From positions 10,525,092 to 10,589,091 of the forward strand of contig JAQFVV010000020.1 in assembly GCA_028023455.1 (NCBI GenBank): 64,000 nucleotides of DNA. Direction: 5' to 3'. The position numbers were made by a program, and so were the translations under genes. Below the pieces are notes generated by a model. That model made no database searches, was not told the origin of the DNA, and saw only the letters and a program-made list of their open reading frames with translations. Source of the DNA: Epiperipatus broadwayi. Taxonomy: Eukaryota; Onychophora; Udeonychophora; Euonychophora; Peripatidae. Shown here one piece after another: positions 1 to 15,439 of the stretch (the stretch's first letter is position 1; each line of letters starts with the position of its first letter).

Positions 1-850
1 TCAAAAACTGGTGATAAAAATATTCCAAATTGCTGAACTATTACATTTTTTAATAGTGAAAATCTTATTGGTGATAATTGCACTAACTAAAAATGAGAAA
101 TAAGAGCAACTGTTGTCAGTAAAAAGTAACCAGATCATTTCTTACTTGGGGAATTTATAAGAAATTTGAGTCGTGATAGCAACAGAGTTTGGCTGCAATC
201 CATTAATATTGTGATTCAGAGTTTATCATGTTACTGTTATATTAAGTCATGCAAGGCTTGTAATCAGTAGTCAAAGCTTTCTAATGGCATGATAGACATT
301 ATGAAAGATAGCAGCAAACTTCAAAAACAGAATTCAAGTTATATCAGCCCTTATTATAGCTAAAGATGATGATTCATTGTGCAAACATTACTTCTAAAGA
401 ACTCGGCTACCTTCAAGAATGATAATTCTCTAATTTTTACTATTCATTTATATTAAAGGTTAATATCTTACACTGAAGTCTGTCACAGAATTAGAAATTT
501 GTGGCCATTACAGACCCTGAATCCATCTTATGTAAATTTCCATCAGTTTTTAATACAATAGTACAATAATATAATATTAACTATGTATTGCAGATATGGT
601 AGTGTATCTGCATGCTATACCTACAACCTAGTTTAAATATAAGTCAAGGATGGATAAAACTCTCATCACTCAGAAATTTGAAATCTTACTAAAAATATGC
701 TGTTTTCTATGAGGAGCTAGCTGTTGGAGAAACCTTTTTTTGGAAGCATACTTTTTAAAAACTTCTTTATCTTCATTTATTCCAGAAGTTTCTGTTATTT
801 TCTCCAATATCTGGCTACTCCTATCATCATGATTAGTAAAAATTCATGAT
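1..850. other. No recognisable feature
   Basis: AT-rich sequence with stops in every frame. I see no coding remnant, tRNA-like box or terminal repeat that I can support before the family A element that begins near 851. Confidence 0.5.
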
Positions 851-1128
851 AAATATAGGGGATTTGAACTCAGACTTTCACCACTCTTCAACTATCCATA
901 TTATCTCATACTACTGATACACATGACCACATACATGTAGAAAAGATAAATAATCACCAATATATGTATTTTGTGCTAAACCAGCACTCATCAGTTGGTC
1001 CAAATTATCATCTTCAACACATATATTTGTGATATTTATCTTTTCTACATATGGTCATGGGTATCAGTGGTATAAGATAGCATGGATAGTTGAAGGATGC
1101 TTGAAAGTCTGAGTTCAAATTCCCTGTA
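851..1128. mobile_element. Family A SINE, inverted dimer with decayed hammerhead
   Basis: The left arm is in minus orientation (from AAATATAGGGGATTTG at its outer end) and the right arm is in plus orientation, ending TTCAAATTCCCTGTATTT. The left arm holds a hammerhead-like motif at about 949-1009 on the minus strand: CTGATGA and stem GTGCT/AGCAC are present, but the catalytic G12 is A (CAAAAT instead of CGAAAT), so it should be inactive. The right arm starts at TATATTTGTGATATTT, which is essentially the predicted cleavage position of the ribozyme, and lacks the rest of the motif. The outer 3' sequence continues as an AATTAGGCTC...GCCTGTATTTT tail. Confidence 0.75.
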
Positions 1129-1258
1129 TTTACAATTAGGCTCAGGTATTTGAAGAGTGCCTGTATTTTAAATATTTGAACATTCATAAATAAATGTGAT
1201 CATTTACCCCCCCCACTCCCATAAAATAAATTTAGAGAATAAAATAAAAATAACAAAG

Positions 1259-1500
1259 CTAGGGGAAAAAAGCATAATGGAGGAGTCTGAAAGGTTGTAG
1301 ATATTTTAAAGGATGGAAATATTTATACATATACAAAATACCACTGATAAACTTAATGCAGAATGATAATAGATTGTAAAAAAAGTTTTTAATAACTAGT
1401 GTTTTCCTGAAGGTTTGTGATGATGTTGTTCTAGTTGTATTTTTATATTGGACTATTTCCATCATCTAGTATGAGTATTGAATGTCTTTAGAAAAAATTA
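1259..1500 (-). repeat. Inverted copy of family F SINE tail plus AT-rich flank
   Basis: Bases 1437-1512, read on the minus strand, match the tail of the family F SINE at 1518-1785: AAATAAAGTTAA, TTCTAAAGACATTCA, GGAAATAGT.CAATATAAAAAT. The short open frame on the minus strand here (1259-1465) starts inside this tail and has no protein similarity I recognise, so I do not call it a gene. Confidence 0.5.
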
Positions 1501-1517
1501 ACTTTATTTGCCTTTGG

Positions 1518-1785
1518 CAGGATGGCTCATTTGTTTAGAGCATTACCATAAAATTCAATACTCAAGAATCTAAGGTTCAGGTTCAAATCCCATGCTAGTA
1601 CTGTCACTGGTCAGGCCAGCAACACCTGAAGAAGAGGGGAGAATAATACCTCTCGAAACGTTGTGCATATGCTAACCTGTCTAATATGCTATTTGGAATA
1701 TTTAAATAAAGTTAAATTTTTCTAAAGACATTCAGTTCGCAGATTAGATGGTGGAAATAGTTCAATATAAAAATCCAATTTTTAA
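1518..1785 (+). mobile_element. Family F SINE: tRNA-Leu-like head, hammerhead-like tail
   Basis: The head GGATGGCTCATTTGTTTAGAGC resembles a tRNA D-arm/A box and GGTTCAAATCCCATGC a B box. The A-to-B spacing includes a variable-arm-like insert (ACTCAAGAATCTAAGG), which fits a class II tRNA such as Leu(UAA); that identity is tentative. The downstream tail contains CACCTGAAGA, then GAGG...TCTC, then GAAACGTTGTG (see the ncRNA entry). A second copy of the same element lies on the minus strand at 54435-54715, which establishes it as a family. Confidence 0.65.
1617..1668 (+). ncRNA. Hammerhead-like motif in family F SINE tail (relic)
   Basis: CTGAAGA (fits CUGANGA) is followed by a stem-loop closed by GAGG/TCTC and then GAAAC. 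ACGT after GAA is a two-base-pair palindromic helix III, followed by T as residue 17 and GTG, which pairs with the CAC preceding CTGAAGA as a three-base-pair helix I. The order of elements is right for a type I hammerhead, but helices I and III are minimal, so self-cleavage as a monomer is doubtful. Similar CTGAAGA...CGAAAC tails are known from Penelope-like and related elements. Confidence 0.4.
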
Positions 1786-2130
1786 TAGTTAGGCTCTGTA
1801 ATAAACCAATGCAAACATAATATAAAAGACAATGAAGAGAGAAACTAATTTAGTTATAAATGTTATTAATAATTATTAGAAAAGTAAATTAAGAAGCCAA
1901 TAATTTTATTGATTTTTTATGTAATAAGAATATTTCATCTGTAAAATAATGTTTACTTTCTTCTTCTGAAATATAAAAGCTGTGAATACAAATAATGAAT
2001 ACAATAATTTAAATAAATAAAAAGCATGTTTATAAAGTCTATGTGCAGTTTCAAGCATTTATAAATTGATATATATATATATAACATTTAAATACATGTA
2101 AATTATCTATACTAAACTTAATATAATTAT
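1786..2130. other. AT-rich interval, short (TA)n
   Basis: No coding or repeat signature except a (TA) run near 2068-2083. Confidence 0.4.
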
Positions 2131-2545
2131 GAGTTTTGAACTCATATTTTTAATCTCCCTACAGATATCCAATCCATCTTATACATTTGATACACATGAT
2201 CATTTACATGTAAAAAAAGATAAATTGATCTCCAATGTATGCATTTCGTGCAGAAGTAGCACTCATCAGTTGGCCTAGATTACTATCTCCCACACATATA
2301 TAAAATAGCACTCAGTTTATATTAATATAGCAAATCTTCAAATTATGGACAAGCAATACTGAACACTGATTGTATATATTTGTGGAGATGGTGATCTAGA
2401 CCAACAGATGAGTGCTGGTTCAGCATCAAATATGTATATTGGAGACTATTTATCTTTTTACATGTATGTGGTCATGGATATCAGTTGTATAAGATGTATT
2501 GCGTAACTGTAAAGAGCTTGAAAGTCTGACTTCATGCCCCTTATA
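2131..2545. mobile_element. Family A SINE, inverted dimer, diverged
   Basis: Both arms include a hammerhead region: minus strand about 2225-2283 and plus strand about 2392-2452. The outer ends retain the tRNA-like segment (GAGTTTTGAACTC on the left, GCTTGAAAGTCTGAC on the right). The plus-strand motif is broken (CAGATGA for CTGATGA, TCAAA for CGAAA). This is one of the more diverged family A copies. Confidence 0.65.
2225..2283 (-). ncRNA. Hammerhead motif, family A, core conserved but substrate pair changed
   Basis: On the minus strand CTGATGA (2263-2269) is followed by GTGC...GCAC as stem II and CGAAAT, so the conserved core is complete. Stem I (GCCAA/TTGG) is present. In helix III the base corresponding to U16.1 is C, which breaks the A15.1-U16.1 pair next to the cleavage site, so activity is expected to be weak or absent. 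Confidence 0.5.
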
Positions 2546-3029
2546 ATATATATGTGATACAACTTAATTGAAGTTTTTATTATATTTGTTTTATATTAAT
2601 AATTAAAACATCAATTTCTCAGATCTTGAATAAATAGAAATTATATATATGTATATATTAAATCAAAAATTTTTACAAGTAAAAAATGTAAACATATATC
2701 TCAAATTTGCCTATATATTTCAATTGCATCTGTACAGATAATCATAGATGTGAACTGACCAAAATGTTTGTGCATTGACCACAAACAATCACATAATAAA
2801 CTAATGTAAAGTAACAATAATAATATTCATTAAAGGTTTGTTATCTTTTCATTTAAAAAAACATGCACACGTTTTAAAAATATAAATTAATCACTAAATA
2901 TAGGTATTATTTTAACTAAATAACTTGAATTAAAATACAATATTATCTAAATTTAATGATCCCTTTTATTTCATCAAAATTTATTATGATATGTAAACAA
3001 AGTGTAACCTATCAAAAATTACTAATATT

Positions 3030-3062
3030 AGTTAAATATAGGGGATTTAAACTCAGACTTTA
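3030..3062 (-). repeat. Family A 3' end fragment
   Basis: AAATATAGGGGATTTAAAC then TCAGACTTT matches the 3' end of family A in minus orientation. No ribozyme remains. Confidence 0.5.
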
Positions 3063-3257
3063 CAATCAATAGTTTTACTACCAAAGCAGATTTCTCAGCT
3101 GTGGATTAACATCAAAAGCACACATATTTACATATTCTTATCCACAATTCAAATGATATTCCAATTCAATTTATTCAAACCAATGCATCTTACAGGCTAG
3201 AAATCTTAAAAGCGGAATAGATTATTAAAAAATAAAGAGAAAAAACAAAACAATATT

Positions 3258-3490
3258 TAAAACAGGCAAAACTCTTCATGCGGTAGTGCCACTTAGTGCA
3301 AGCCAGAATAATCAATGGATGCCAGAAGGCTTGTGCATAAGATCCCTATCTAATACCTATTCATCCAATATCCCCAGACTAGTTTCTAATTTGTGCTTTT
3401 CGTCAGTGAGGATCTTTGGATCTGATAGCACTGCACTTAGATCTTAGGATCTAATGCAACCCTCTAGCAGCCACCTTTTATCTCTATTTA
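3258..3490 (-). mobile_element. Family B retroposon with hammerhead, minus orientation
   Basis: The plus strand reads CAGGCAAAACTCTTCATG (sense 3' end) through TGCATAAGATCCCTATC to the hammerhead segment and then GATCTTTGGATCTGATAGC. It aligns along its length with copies at 3661, 17843, 37530, 46427 and 47465. It retains the family's 5' ribozyme region in good condition. Confidence 0.7.
3370..3413 (-). ncRNA. Hammerhead motif of family B, GUC site, 7-bp helix I
   Basis: Read on the minus strand: ATCCTCA, CTGACGA (3400-3406), a 13-nt stem-loop II that is weak in this copy, GAAAC, TA, GTC, TGGGGAT. Helix I ATCCTCA/TGGGGAT forms seven pairs with one G-U wobble. Helix III is AC/GT closed by a TA loop, and GTC is the classical cleavage triplet. 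Predicted cleavage is between 3377 and 3376. Stem II here has only two A-U pairs. Confidence 0.6.
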
Positions 3491-3660
3491 ACTACAAAAC
3501 TGTGAGTCTAAAATTAAAAACACAATAATATTTTCAATACAAGCTCAGTAGCTTATATAGTCATATAGGTCTGAACTCAGTTCAGTACCCATACATCTTG
3601 GTGATTTTGGTTCTTTAATAACCATAACCACCACTATCCTATTAGGCAGGATTGGTATTA

Positions 3661-3975
3661 GATCATTGAACATCACATGATCACAATTTCTTATGCTTGC
3701 TCATAACTGTTATCAAAACAGGCAAAACTCTCCATACAGTAGTGCCACTCAGTGCAAGCCAGAGTAATCAATTGATGTAAGAAGGCTTGTGCATAAAATC
3801 CCTATCTAGTGCCTACTCAGCCAATATTCCCAGACTAGTTTCTAGCATATAGCTTTTGTTAGTGAGGAGATTTGGATTTGCGTGGCACTACTGTATGGAG
3901 AGTTTTGCCTGTTTAATAACAGTTATGAGCACTAATAAGAAATGGTTATTATGTGATGTTTAGTGGTTTAAAACG
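3661..3975. mobile_element. Family B retroposon, inverted dimer
   Basis: The left arm (minus) starts GAACATCACATGATCAC and runs through GGCAAAACTCTCCATAC. The right arm (plus) begins near 3889 and ends TTATGTGATGTTTAGTGG. The ribozyme region on the minus strand (about 3826-3870) reads CTAACAA instead of CTGACGA, so this copy is inactive by sequence. The 3' ends of both arms face outward. Confidence 0.7.
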
Positions 3976-4537
3976 ATATATATAAAACATTTTACCATAT
4001 AATAAACATTTTTATTTACTGTGTGAATGTTAGAAAGTTAAAAATAATATATGCCAAATATGGTTTATAATAAATGCTTTTATTTACTGTGCACTAAAAA
4101 ACCAAAAAAAAAGGCTTTCTTCAACCACATTTTGCTTTTTTTATATTCAACTTGAAATAAAAGTGTGGTCTGTCCAGAAATTAATTAATTCAATCACAAA
4201 TAATAAAAATAATTGATTTTTTTTAACCACAGTTAGAGGTTTTATATTTGACTTGAAACAAAAACATAGGGTATCCAGAAATTAATTAATTCATTGACAC
4301 TCCATTCTTTTATTTTAAGTTAAATATAAAACTCCCAATTGTGTCTAAAGAAAACACTTGTTTTTTTGACTATTTAATGCCCCTTAAATAAAAGTATTAT
4401 ATATTTTATATATATTATTTAAATTTTTTAGTATTTGTAATTATTTCTATTTAAAATTAAAGATGAAAAGAATGTTATAGTCTACATAACATTTTAAAGT
4501 TGTAATTATTTATTAAGTGAACAGGAAGTATATGTAA
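3976..4537. other. AT-rich interval with an imperfect inverted repeat
   Basis: Two related stretches (GTGTGGTCTGTCCAGAAATT near 4162 and GGGTATCCAGAAATT near 4268, each followed by AATTAATTCA) look like parts of a diverged palindromic repeat. No gene is seen. Confidence 0.3.
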
Positions 4538-4810
4538 ATACTTTTAAGACAAGCTTTAACCTGTTTCAAATGCACCTTGAAATTTATAATAGTCAATCAA
4601 TATCTTCACGCTCCCAAATCAAGATGCTTTAGATTGGCCTATATAAGTGGAAAGTTAGGCTAAAGATAAGACAGCCACTCTTGTCTATATAAAAGTCGCT
4701 ATCTTGTGTTGTAGTTTGAGAGTTCTCTTTATTGGCAAAATAAGATATTGCTTGACTGTTATAAATTTCAAGGTGCATTTGATATAGGTTAAAGCCTGTC
4801 TTAAAAGTAT
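4538..4810. repeat. Family C palindromic element
   Basis: Arms 4538-4607 and 4742-4810 are inverted copies, for example TTTCAAATGCACCTTG against CAAGGTGCATTTGATAT. The 134-bp centre contains CAAATCAAGATGCTTTAG and TATCTTGTGTTGTAG, which recur in the large inverted repeat at 31244-31985. No transposase is encoded; the form is that of a miniature non-autonomous element. Confidence 0.6.
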
Positions 4811-5745
4811 AACATTTTAAAGTAACTTTTTATAGATTTGTTTTTACTTTTAATTTAATTTATCATTAACACTTTTTCAAAATGAAAGAATTCAAAGATA
4901 TATTGCCTTTTCATGTGTATCACTGAAATGATATTATCATGTTTGAAATTTTATCTGCCATCATCAGTACAGTAAATAAATAAGGGGACTCCCTGAAATA
5001 TTTCATTGCTATGTTGCATTGTCATTAATTTTTAACATATGTACAAAATGTTAAGGAAATCCATTTGATAGAAGTATATTAAAACTGAATTATAAAATGT
5101 ATCATAAACAAACAACAGATATCAGAATTTCTAAGCACAATAAAAGCATTTAACAATAAAAAACAATAATAGTAATTTTAATACTGAAAAAAGTTTTTTA
5201 ATAACTTCAAAACCTGTTTTTCATTTAAAAATAGTGGCTTTAATTCTTTTTTTCATTATTATCAAGGAAGTGACTTGTCACATTAAAAATGGTAACTTTG
5301 AAGCTATTAATTTATTGAAATTTCTTTCAATATTAAGAGTTAATAAATAGTTAAAATTACGACTAAAAATATATGAATATAAGTGCAGTATTTTTTATGT
5401 TATTTTATATTTGAAAAGTCCTCCTTGGCAGCAGAAACATTATTTCTGAATTTTGATTTTGTTTAGTTAATATTATTAAGTTTGATTAGGTGTAGTTTGT
5501 TTATAATATTGTCAAGATTAGCTGGTAGGATTTTGATATTATATATATAATATTATATTAAAGATTTTCATAGTTATATGATAAAAGTATTCTTATTTGG
5601 GTTGTATCATGTATTCTGTTTTAATTTCTAACATTTGGACGAAATAACATTCATCTTTGTATGTTTTAATTAATAATGAAATTGAACACAATGCAAAGAA
5701 CAATATATCTCTCTCTTATATATATATATATATATATATATATAG
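4811..5745. other. AT-rich interval
   Basis: No coding remnant that I recognise. It ends in a (TA)n run at about 5715-5744 directly beside the palindrome at 5746. Confidence 0.4.
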
Positions 5746-5908
5746 CATTGAATCACCCCACATGATTAAGAAATCCAGTACCGCCCTCTGTGAACTAATA
5801 TATAAATACATTAGAGTTCATATTTCATAATAGCCAACTCTAATGTATTTATATACTAGTTCACAGAGGGTGGTACTGGATTTCTTAACCATGTGGGGTG
5901 ATTTAATG
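5746..5908. repeat. Near-perfect palindromic element
   Basis: Arms of about 73 bp (5746-5818 and 5835-5908) are inverted copies: CATTGAATCACCCCACATG and ACAGAGGGTGGTACTGG with their complements, with about 16 bp between. The mismatches are few, so it is relatively young. It sits against a (TA)n tract. No coding capacity. Confidence 0.75.
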
Positions 5909-8486
<2,578 letters not shown>

Positions 8487-9479
8487 TTAATCAATCTTTT
8501 AAGTATTTAAAATGGGAAAGGGTTTTTTTTTTAATTTTTCACATTTATTTAATGAAATATGATTTCCTCACCAGCTAAAACTATTTTTTTATCTAGAATA
8601 ATTTGCATTAAATTTTAATTTGTACTATACTTTTTATTTTACAATTTGAAATGTAATCTTGCTTTCACAGGATTTCTAACTATTTCTTATTATAAGTTTT
8701 GATAGCAGCTTGGTATACATTGCATTTTCAAATGGCAAATAATATATTTCATTCTTCTTTGATAATAACATTTTATTTTAAATTCAGACAGTACTGATGT
8801 TATATTGTAACACACAAATGTTCTAAGATAACTTGATGCTTAATAATATAATATTGAAAGCTAATTGCTGCATACTAAATAAATGTTTTAGGAATATATA
8901 ATCTATTTTGAGAATGGAGAATGCAGGCACACCAACTTTCATTATATTTTTCAAACAAATAATAGGTTTAAAAGCATATATAGTTATAATTTTCACTTTA
9001 CTAACTTTATCATAGAATATCTTTTTACACTATGCATGCATGAATAAATAATAGAAATTTATTTTTACTAATTTCTTAATTTTCAAACAAACTATGTTAG
9101 AATTCATCTTGAAAAAAATACAATAATCGCAGTATAATAAAACAACATTTTTAATAAATAGTTCATTACTAAACAAAGATCTTTTCAACATCTCATCATA
9201 AGGAAACAGTGAAGGCAAAGCCTGGTAAGTTTGCTGATTGTCAAGTGGTGAAAGTTTAAATGTTTTTTCATTTTTTTTATTACCTAGCTAAGGATAGATA
9301 GATATTCATCTAATGACTAACATCAGAACTGGATTAGCTATGGCCCAGTTATTAGTGAAAAAAATTCTAAACTTTTTAAAAAAAATAATAGCGAGAAGGA
9401 ATAGAAAAAAAATATTTCTGAAAACAAAGCAGATGTCTGCCCATCCATTGTATATGTATTAAATGAATTATGTCCTGTA
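8487..9479. other. AT-rich interval
   Basis: No gene, tRNA-like or transposon signature that I can support. Confidence 0.4.
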
Positions 9480-9850
9480 CATGAGGGGTCAGATTGACCT
9501 TAGGTCAACATGGGTGTGACAATAATCTCGGCCTCAGGGTGGCCTTTGAGCGTTCCATCTTCAGATTTTCAATTGGATGGACAGTTGAAGAGTTGGAGTG
9601 TGGAGTAGATTGAAGCCTGTCCATTAAAGTAGGAGGATTTGCTATCTTAATATATATCTGAGCACTTGTAGCATATATGTGTGGAGATGGTAATCTGGAC
9701 CAACTGATGATTGCTGGTTTAGCATGAAATACGTGCACTGGTGATTATTTATCTTTTCAACATATAAGTGTTCAAGTGTATCAGTGTTATGAGATAGTAT
9801 GGAGAGTGGTGAGGCATGTGAAAGTCTGTGCTGATATAACCTATATATTA
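9480..9850 (+). mobile_element. Family A SINE, full-length copy
   Basis: It starts at ATGAGGGGTCAGATTGACC, the same sharp start as the copies at 33301 and 63510. The order is a 5' body with TCAGATTTTCAATTGGATGG, then CTGAGCACTTG, then the hammerhead (9690-9750), then the tRNA-like 3' part. The segment TCAGTGTTATGAGATAGTATGG may act as an A box, but the match is loose. The B-box region is damaged here (GTCTGTGCTGATATAACC). Confidence 0.75.
9690..9750 (+). ncRNA. Hammerhead motif, family A
   Basis: CTGATGA at 9704-9710, stem II TGCT/AGCA with a U-U opposition at its base, and GAAA at 9726. Helix I is ACCAA/CTGGT with an outer TAATC/GATTA. The base before residue 17 is C rather than U, which should reduce or abolish cleavage. 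Confidence 0.5.
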
Positions 9851-10579
9851 TAAATTAAAGAAATAATCAGATGTCCTTTTAAACTGAAAACTTTTTTCTA
9901 TACCAAGAGCTTAATGATCTTTTTCTAAAACATAAAGACCAAATGCACTTCAAGCATTAAGTGGTTTACAGACTTCAATATTTTAGTTTCTGCAAAATCT
10001 GCATGGGTACGTCAAATGAATGTACCCATTTAAAAATTAGGAAATGTGTAAATGCTTTTAATCAAAGACCAACTATGGGCATTTTCAGTTCTCATATTTT
10101 AGTTGCAGACCACACCCTAATTTAATCAATACCAGAATGTTGAAAAACTATAATTTGATTACATTTGCGGAAAACTTAAAAAGCGAAGATAATTTAAAAG
10201 TAGAGAAGACAACAATTTCGTGTGTTATGGAGACCCTTTGTTCCATTTTTACCTTCACTCATTAGCAATAATTTTGTTAAATAGCTAATAACAATTAAAG
10301 GCAATTTGAATTCAACTTTTTTCATCTATCAAAATTCTTATAACAATATACAAATAAAAAACTAAAACATACAGACTCTAACTATTTTGGTAATATAGAA
10401 ATGATAGATTACTCAACTCTGCATGGATGAATAAGACTTCTTCAAAATATTAACTGTAAACTTAGATGGAGAGTTTTTATATATCATTAGATCAATATTT
10501 TTAAAAACTTGTAATATTCTATTTTCGATGTATTAATAAACTCCTTCTCTCTCTTTACATTTTTCATATAAATAAAGAT

Positions 10580-10668
10580 ACAATAAAAGACAAATGATCC
10601 CGAAGATGCATTTTGTGCTGAACCAGCCCTCATCAGTTTGCCCAGACCACCATCTCCCATATATATTT
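10580..10668 (-). repeat. Family A fragment with decayed hammerhead
   Basis: On the minus strand CTGATGA and the stem GGGCT...AGCAC are followed by AAAAT instead of GAAAT (G12 changed to A). No tRNA-like 3' part remains. Confidence 0.6.
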
Positions 10669-11314
10669 TTATTACAGGAAGTTTATTTATATATGGCGAT
10701 TTTTCACATTTTCTTTTTCAACCGCCAAACTTACTCCACTCATAACCTCGTTTTCATTCACTTTTAATAAACTTAACCGCGTTTATCATTAATCATTCAT
10801 TAAACTAGAGTTTTTCTCTCTCGCACAGATATATGCTTTAATCCAAGTTAAAGATTAATATATCTGATTTTTTATATCCACACACACACACACACACATG
10901 GATTTTTACCTTTCTTTTTCGTAAGTGTATTATCGTTATCGATATATTAACAAACGCCACTTCTCTCTCTTTTTATTTCTATTTTGTTGTGATTATAAGA
11001 ATTTCTGTCCTTTGTTGAAAACTTCTGCATAGTGTTTTCCAAAATTGGTTTAAATTTTATCTTTTTATAGTGTGGTTTAGAGTAGATATAAAATAATAGT
11101 CTCAAATACTAAAGGTCTCTGATCTCAAATTCAGCTTATTTTAGTGCTTGAATATTATATGATCCCCAAAGCAAGTAATAATTAGATTGCCTTTTATTTT
11201 ATCTTCAAACTATGAAAATCTTCAGTACATTGTATATATATATATATTAAAACAAAGACTTTCAAATATGTAATTACACTGATATTTTGAATGGGTCCCA
11301 CTAACCAACCATCT
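10669..11314. other. AT-rich interval with (CA)n
   Basis: Contains (CA)9 at about 10880-10898. Nothing else recognisable. Confidence 0.4.
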
Positions 11315-11725
11315 TTGAGATAATAAAAGTCATTCAAGGATGTTGCAGAGTTACCCTCAAATCAGAAAACTGTTTATATTTATTTAAATATACATACATA
11401 TCTGATTTTAAATTTATCATGTATGTGACTGAAATATTTTGAACAGTAAAATCCACAGACAATTTAACAAAAAATAAAAAGCTAAATTTAAATCCAAAGG
11501 CTTTTTTGATCAACATATCTTACTGGATAAAAAGCATCTATTTGAATAAGATATATTGATCAAAAAAGTTGTTAGATTTAAATCTGACTTTCATTTATCA
11601 TTACATCTCCCTTTTGATACTTTTTTTCTGGATTTTATTGGGCAAAATATTTGAATAACATATCTTGATAAATTTAAAATAAGATATTTAATGCAACAGT
11701 TTTCTGATTTTGGGCATCTGTATGA
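11315..11725. repeat. Imperfect inverted repeat, about 190-bp arms
   Basis: Left 11334-11523 and right 11540-11720 fold back on each other: CTTTTTTGATCAACATATCT pairs with AGATATATTGATCAAAAAAG near the centre, and CAAATCAGAAAACTG pairs with CAGTTTTCTGATTT at the outer ends. No terminal coding sequence. Probably an old palindromic transposable element. Confidence 0.6.
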
Positions 11726-12079
11726 TCTGGATTGCTGATAGTATATAGTCAAAACATCAGTGTAATATGTAATACTAATATTTGCAACAACCAAATGAAT
11801 ACATGGACAAATCCAAAATAAATGATTACACATCTATGCATGCAAACATATATAGTAATGTAACGAAATCAATATGTGACTCTAAATATTAATATGATAG
11901 AATAAAGTGTGTTAAGAAGGTAGTAAGTATTGACAAATTACCCAGGAATTTAGGTTAATAATTATTGGTTGTCAACCTACACATTTCAATCTACCTTTGA
12001 TAAAAAATTGAATATACATACACACATAAAATATTAATTTACAGAATTTTAAAATAATTTTTGGGGATTGTTGTAACGC

Positions 12080-12165
12080 TATAGTGGCATATCAATGTTT
12101 TTTTACTTGGTCAACAGCAACGTTTGTCAAAAAACATTGAAGTTATATGCCATCAAGAACAATTC
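12080..12165. repeat. Short palindrome
   Basis: TGGCATATCAATGTTTTTTT is repeated in inverted orientation as AAAAAACATTGAAGTTATATGCCA (20-bp arms with small differences), with a short centre. Confidence 0.55.
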
Positions 12166-13559
12166 TATTAATCCTATGCCAAAGCTATCTACTGTAAGTT
12201 TAAATAATCAATACATTATAAGGCAGTATGGTTATATCGACATTCCCAAACGTATTATTAGTTTTTTTTAAATAAATATTTTGTTATTACATTAAAATCA
12301 TAAAACTTACCCTTTTTATCAGATTACTAATAATTAATCTAATAACACTAATTGAATTTTAATGCTAGCATTAATTACAATATTAAAAAATTATACTTAT
12401 ATAAGCAAAAATAACTTCCGTATGCTGTTTATTACTGATTTTAAACTATAATAGAAAAGTATATAAATAAAGATTGTTATACTAATGATGAATAAAAGTA
12501 TGCTTTTATATAAAAAATTTGAAGATTGGAAGGCATTCAATAGTATGAATGCTGTTCTGGTCATGTGCAACCCAAGTTTTCAAATATTTGCTCAGAAATA
12601 TTATTAAAGAACTTTTGAAAGATGCAAAAAATAAACATCTTAGAAAATCAAACAAAACTTTTGATAAGAATTGCAATGAATTGATTTACAAATATTACAA
12701 AAAAAAAAGTATTATCTATGTTTACAGATGGATAAAGCATCACAATTATTTTAATTTCTATGGATGGTCAATATTTGTAATACAGATACAATATCTCTCT
12801 TCTAGACTGTAGAATATCAAAACATGTAAATGTATTGTCAAAAGCGATTTGATTTTCTTATCTCATAAAACTACTCACAATAACTGCTTGTATTATTATT
12901 ATTATTATTATTATTTAAACAGCAGTTTTCAAACTATCTAAAGTTAATAAACGCCTACAAAGTTTCCAACACACACATATAATATATTTTGAAGTTTGTA
13001 GTGTGGGAGTTAGCATTTACACTTTCTATGGCTGGTATTTGAATAAGTCAGAGAAAAGTTGGATTTCTTTTTCCAGGTTTCAGATCAGCTCAAGATTTTT
13101 CGTTCGGAAAGCTACCCCAAAGACAACCTAGATGGCTAAAACAATTATTGGTGGTAAATGGATATTTAGTTAGCAGACTAAAATAGGAATGAAAGTCTAT
13201 TGAAAAGTATTATCATTTGGACAACTTAGTGAGTAATGTTTTTTTCTCCCTTGTGTCTTTAGAGGAGGGGATGCTGAAGGAAAAATCTTTCCATGCAGTT
13301 GATTAATTAAATGTTACTCACCTTTTTTCGGCTTATAATACATGCTAAATATTTTATTTAAAGGAAGGTATGTACATTATTTCACTGAGAAACTGTTATG
13401 TGGTCAGTTTCCAGGTTTTTTTTTTAAAATAAATAATCTGTTCTATAATGTTTTGGATAAGTTGAGTTTTACAGACACAAAGACTTATATATATATGTTA
13501 ATTCTAATATTCTCATGGATAAATGAATTCATAGTATTATTTCCAGGAACTTTTATGTA
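12166..13559. other. AT-rich interval, short (ATT)n
   Basis: A short (ATT)n tract lies at about 12890-12916. The open frames at 12549-12812 and 13342-13560 are short, have no motif I recognise, and have ordinary AT-rich composition, so I do not call them genes. Confidence 0.35.
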
Positions 13560-14898
<1,339 letters not shown>

Positions 14899-15439
14899 CA
14901 GTGGTAGTCAACCTGGTCCCTGCCACCCACTAGTGGGTGTTCCAGCCTTCATGGTGGGCAGTAGGAGTTTTGTCCAACACTGAAGCACTTTCTTTTTTTT
15001 TAATTTAATTGACTTTTAAAAAAAATTCATATCATTATTTAAAAACATTTTCATTAAGTTTTCATAAAATTCCCCATGACAATTTAAATTTCTGAAAATA
15101 TACTATTTGTATCTCCCACACATAAGTTTAGTTCATATTGCATAAATAAAACTAAATGGAGCTATAGTGTAACCACTAACAAAAGAGCCTTGTCCCAGAA
15201 TAGCTCGAGCATCTCCTCCCTCCCCAAACCCAATCCACAATGCATGAGAAACATGCATAGATGATGATTTATGGCATAGACTCTTTTGTTTGTGGTCGCA
15301 TTGGTCACTACACAGTTATATTTGTGAGAGTGAGCATGTGCTACTGCTTCAAACAAAATATTATGAAATATTGTGAGCCCATGTCTCAAAAAAAGAAATA
15401 GACTTGTGGCTATGGATTTCATAGAATCTGTTGTAAATA
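14899..15439 (+). mobile_element. 5' terminal inverted repeat and leader of hAT element 1
   Basis: CAGTGGTAGTCAACCTGG at 14899 is the form of a hAT-family terminal repeat, preceded by ATTTAGAG, which could be the 8-bp target duplication. It is followed by GGTGGGCAGTAGG and then the pseudogene. The matching 3' terminus was not found because the element is truncated near 16805. Confidence 0.5.
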
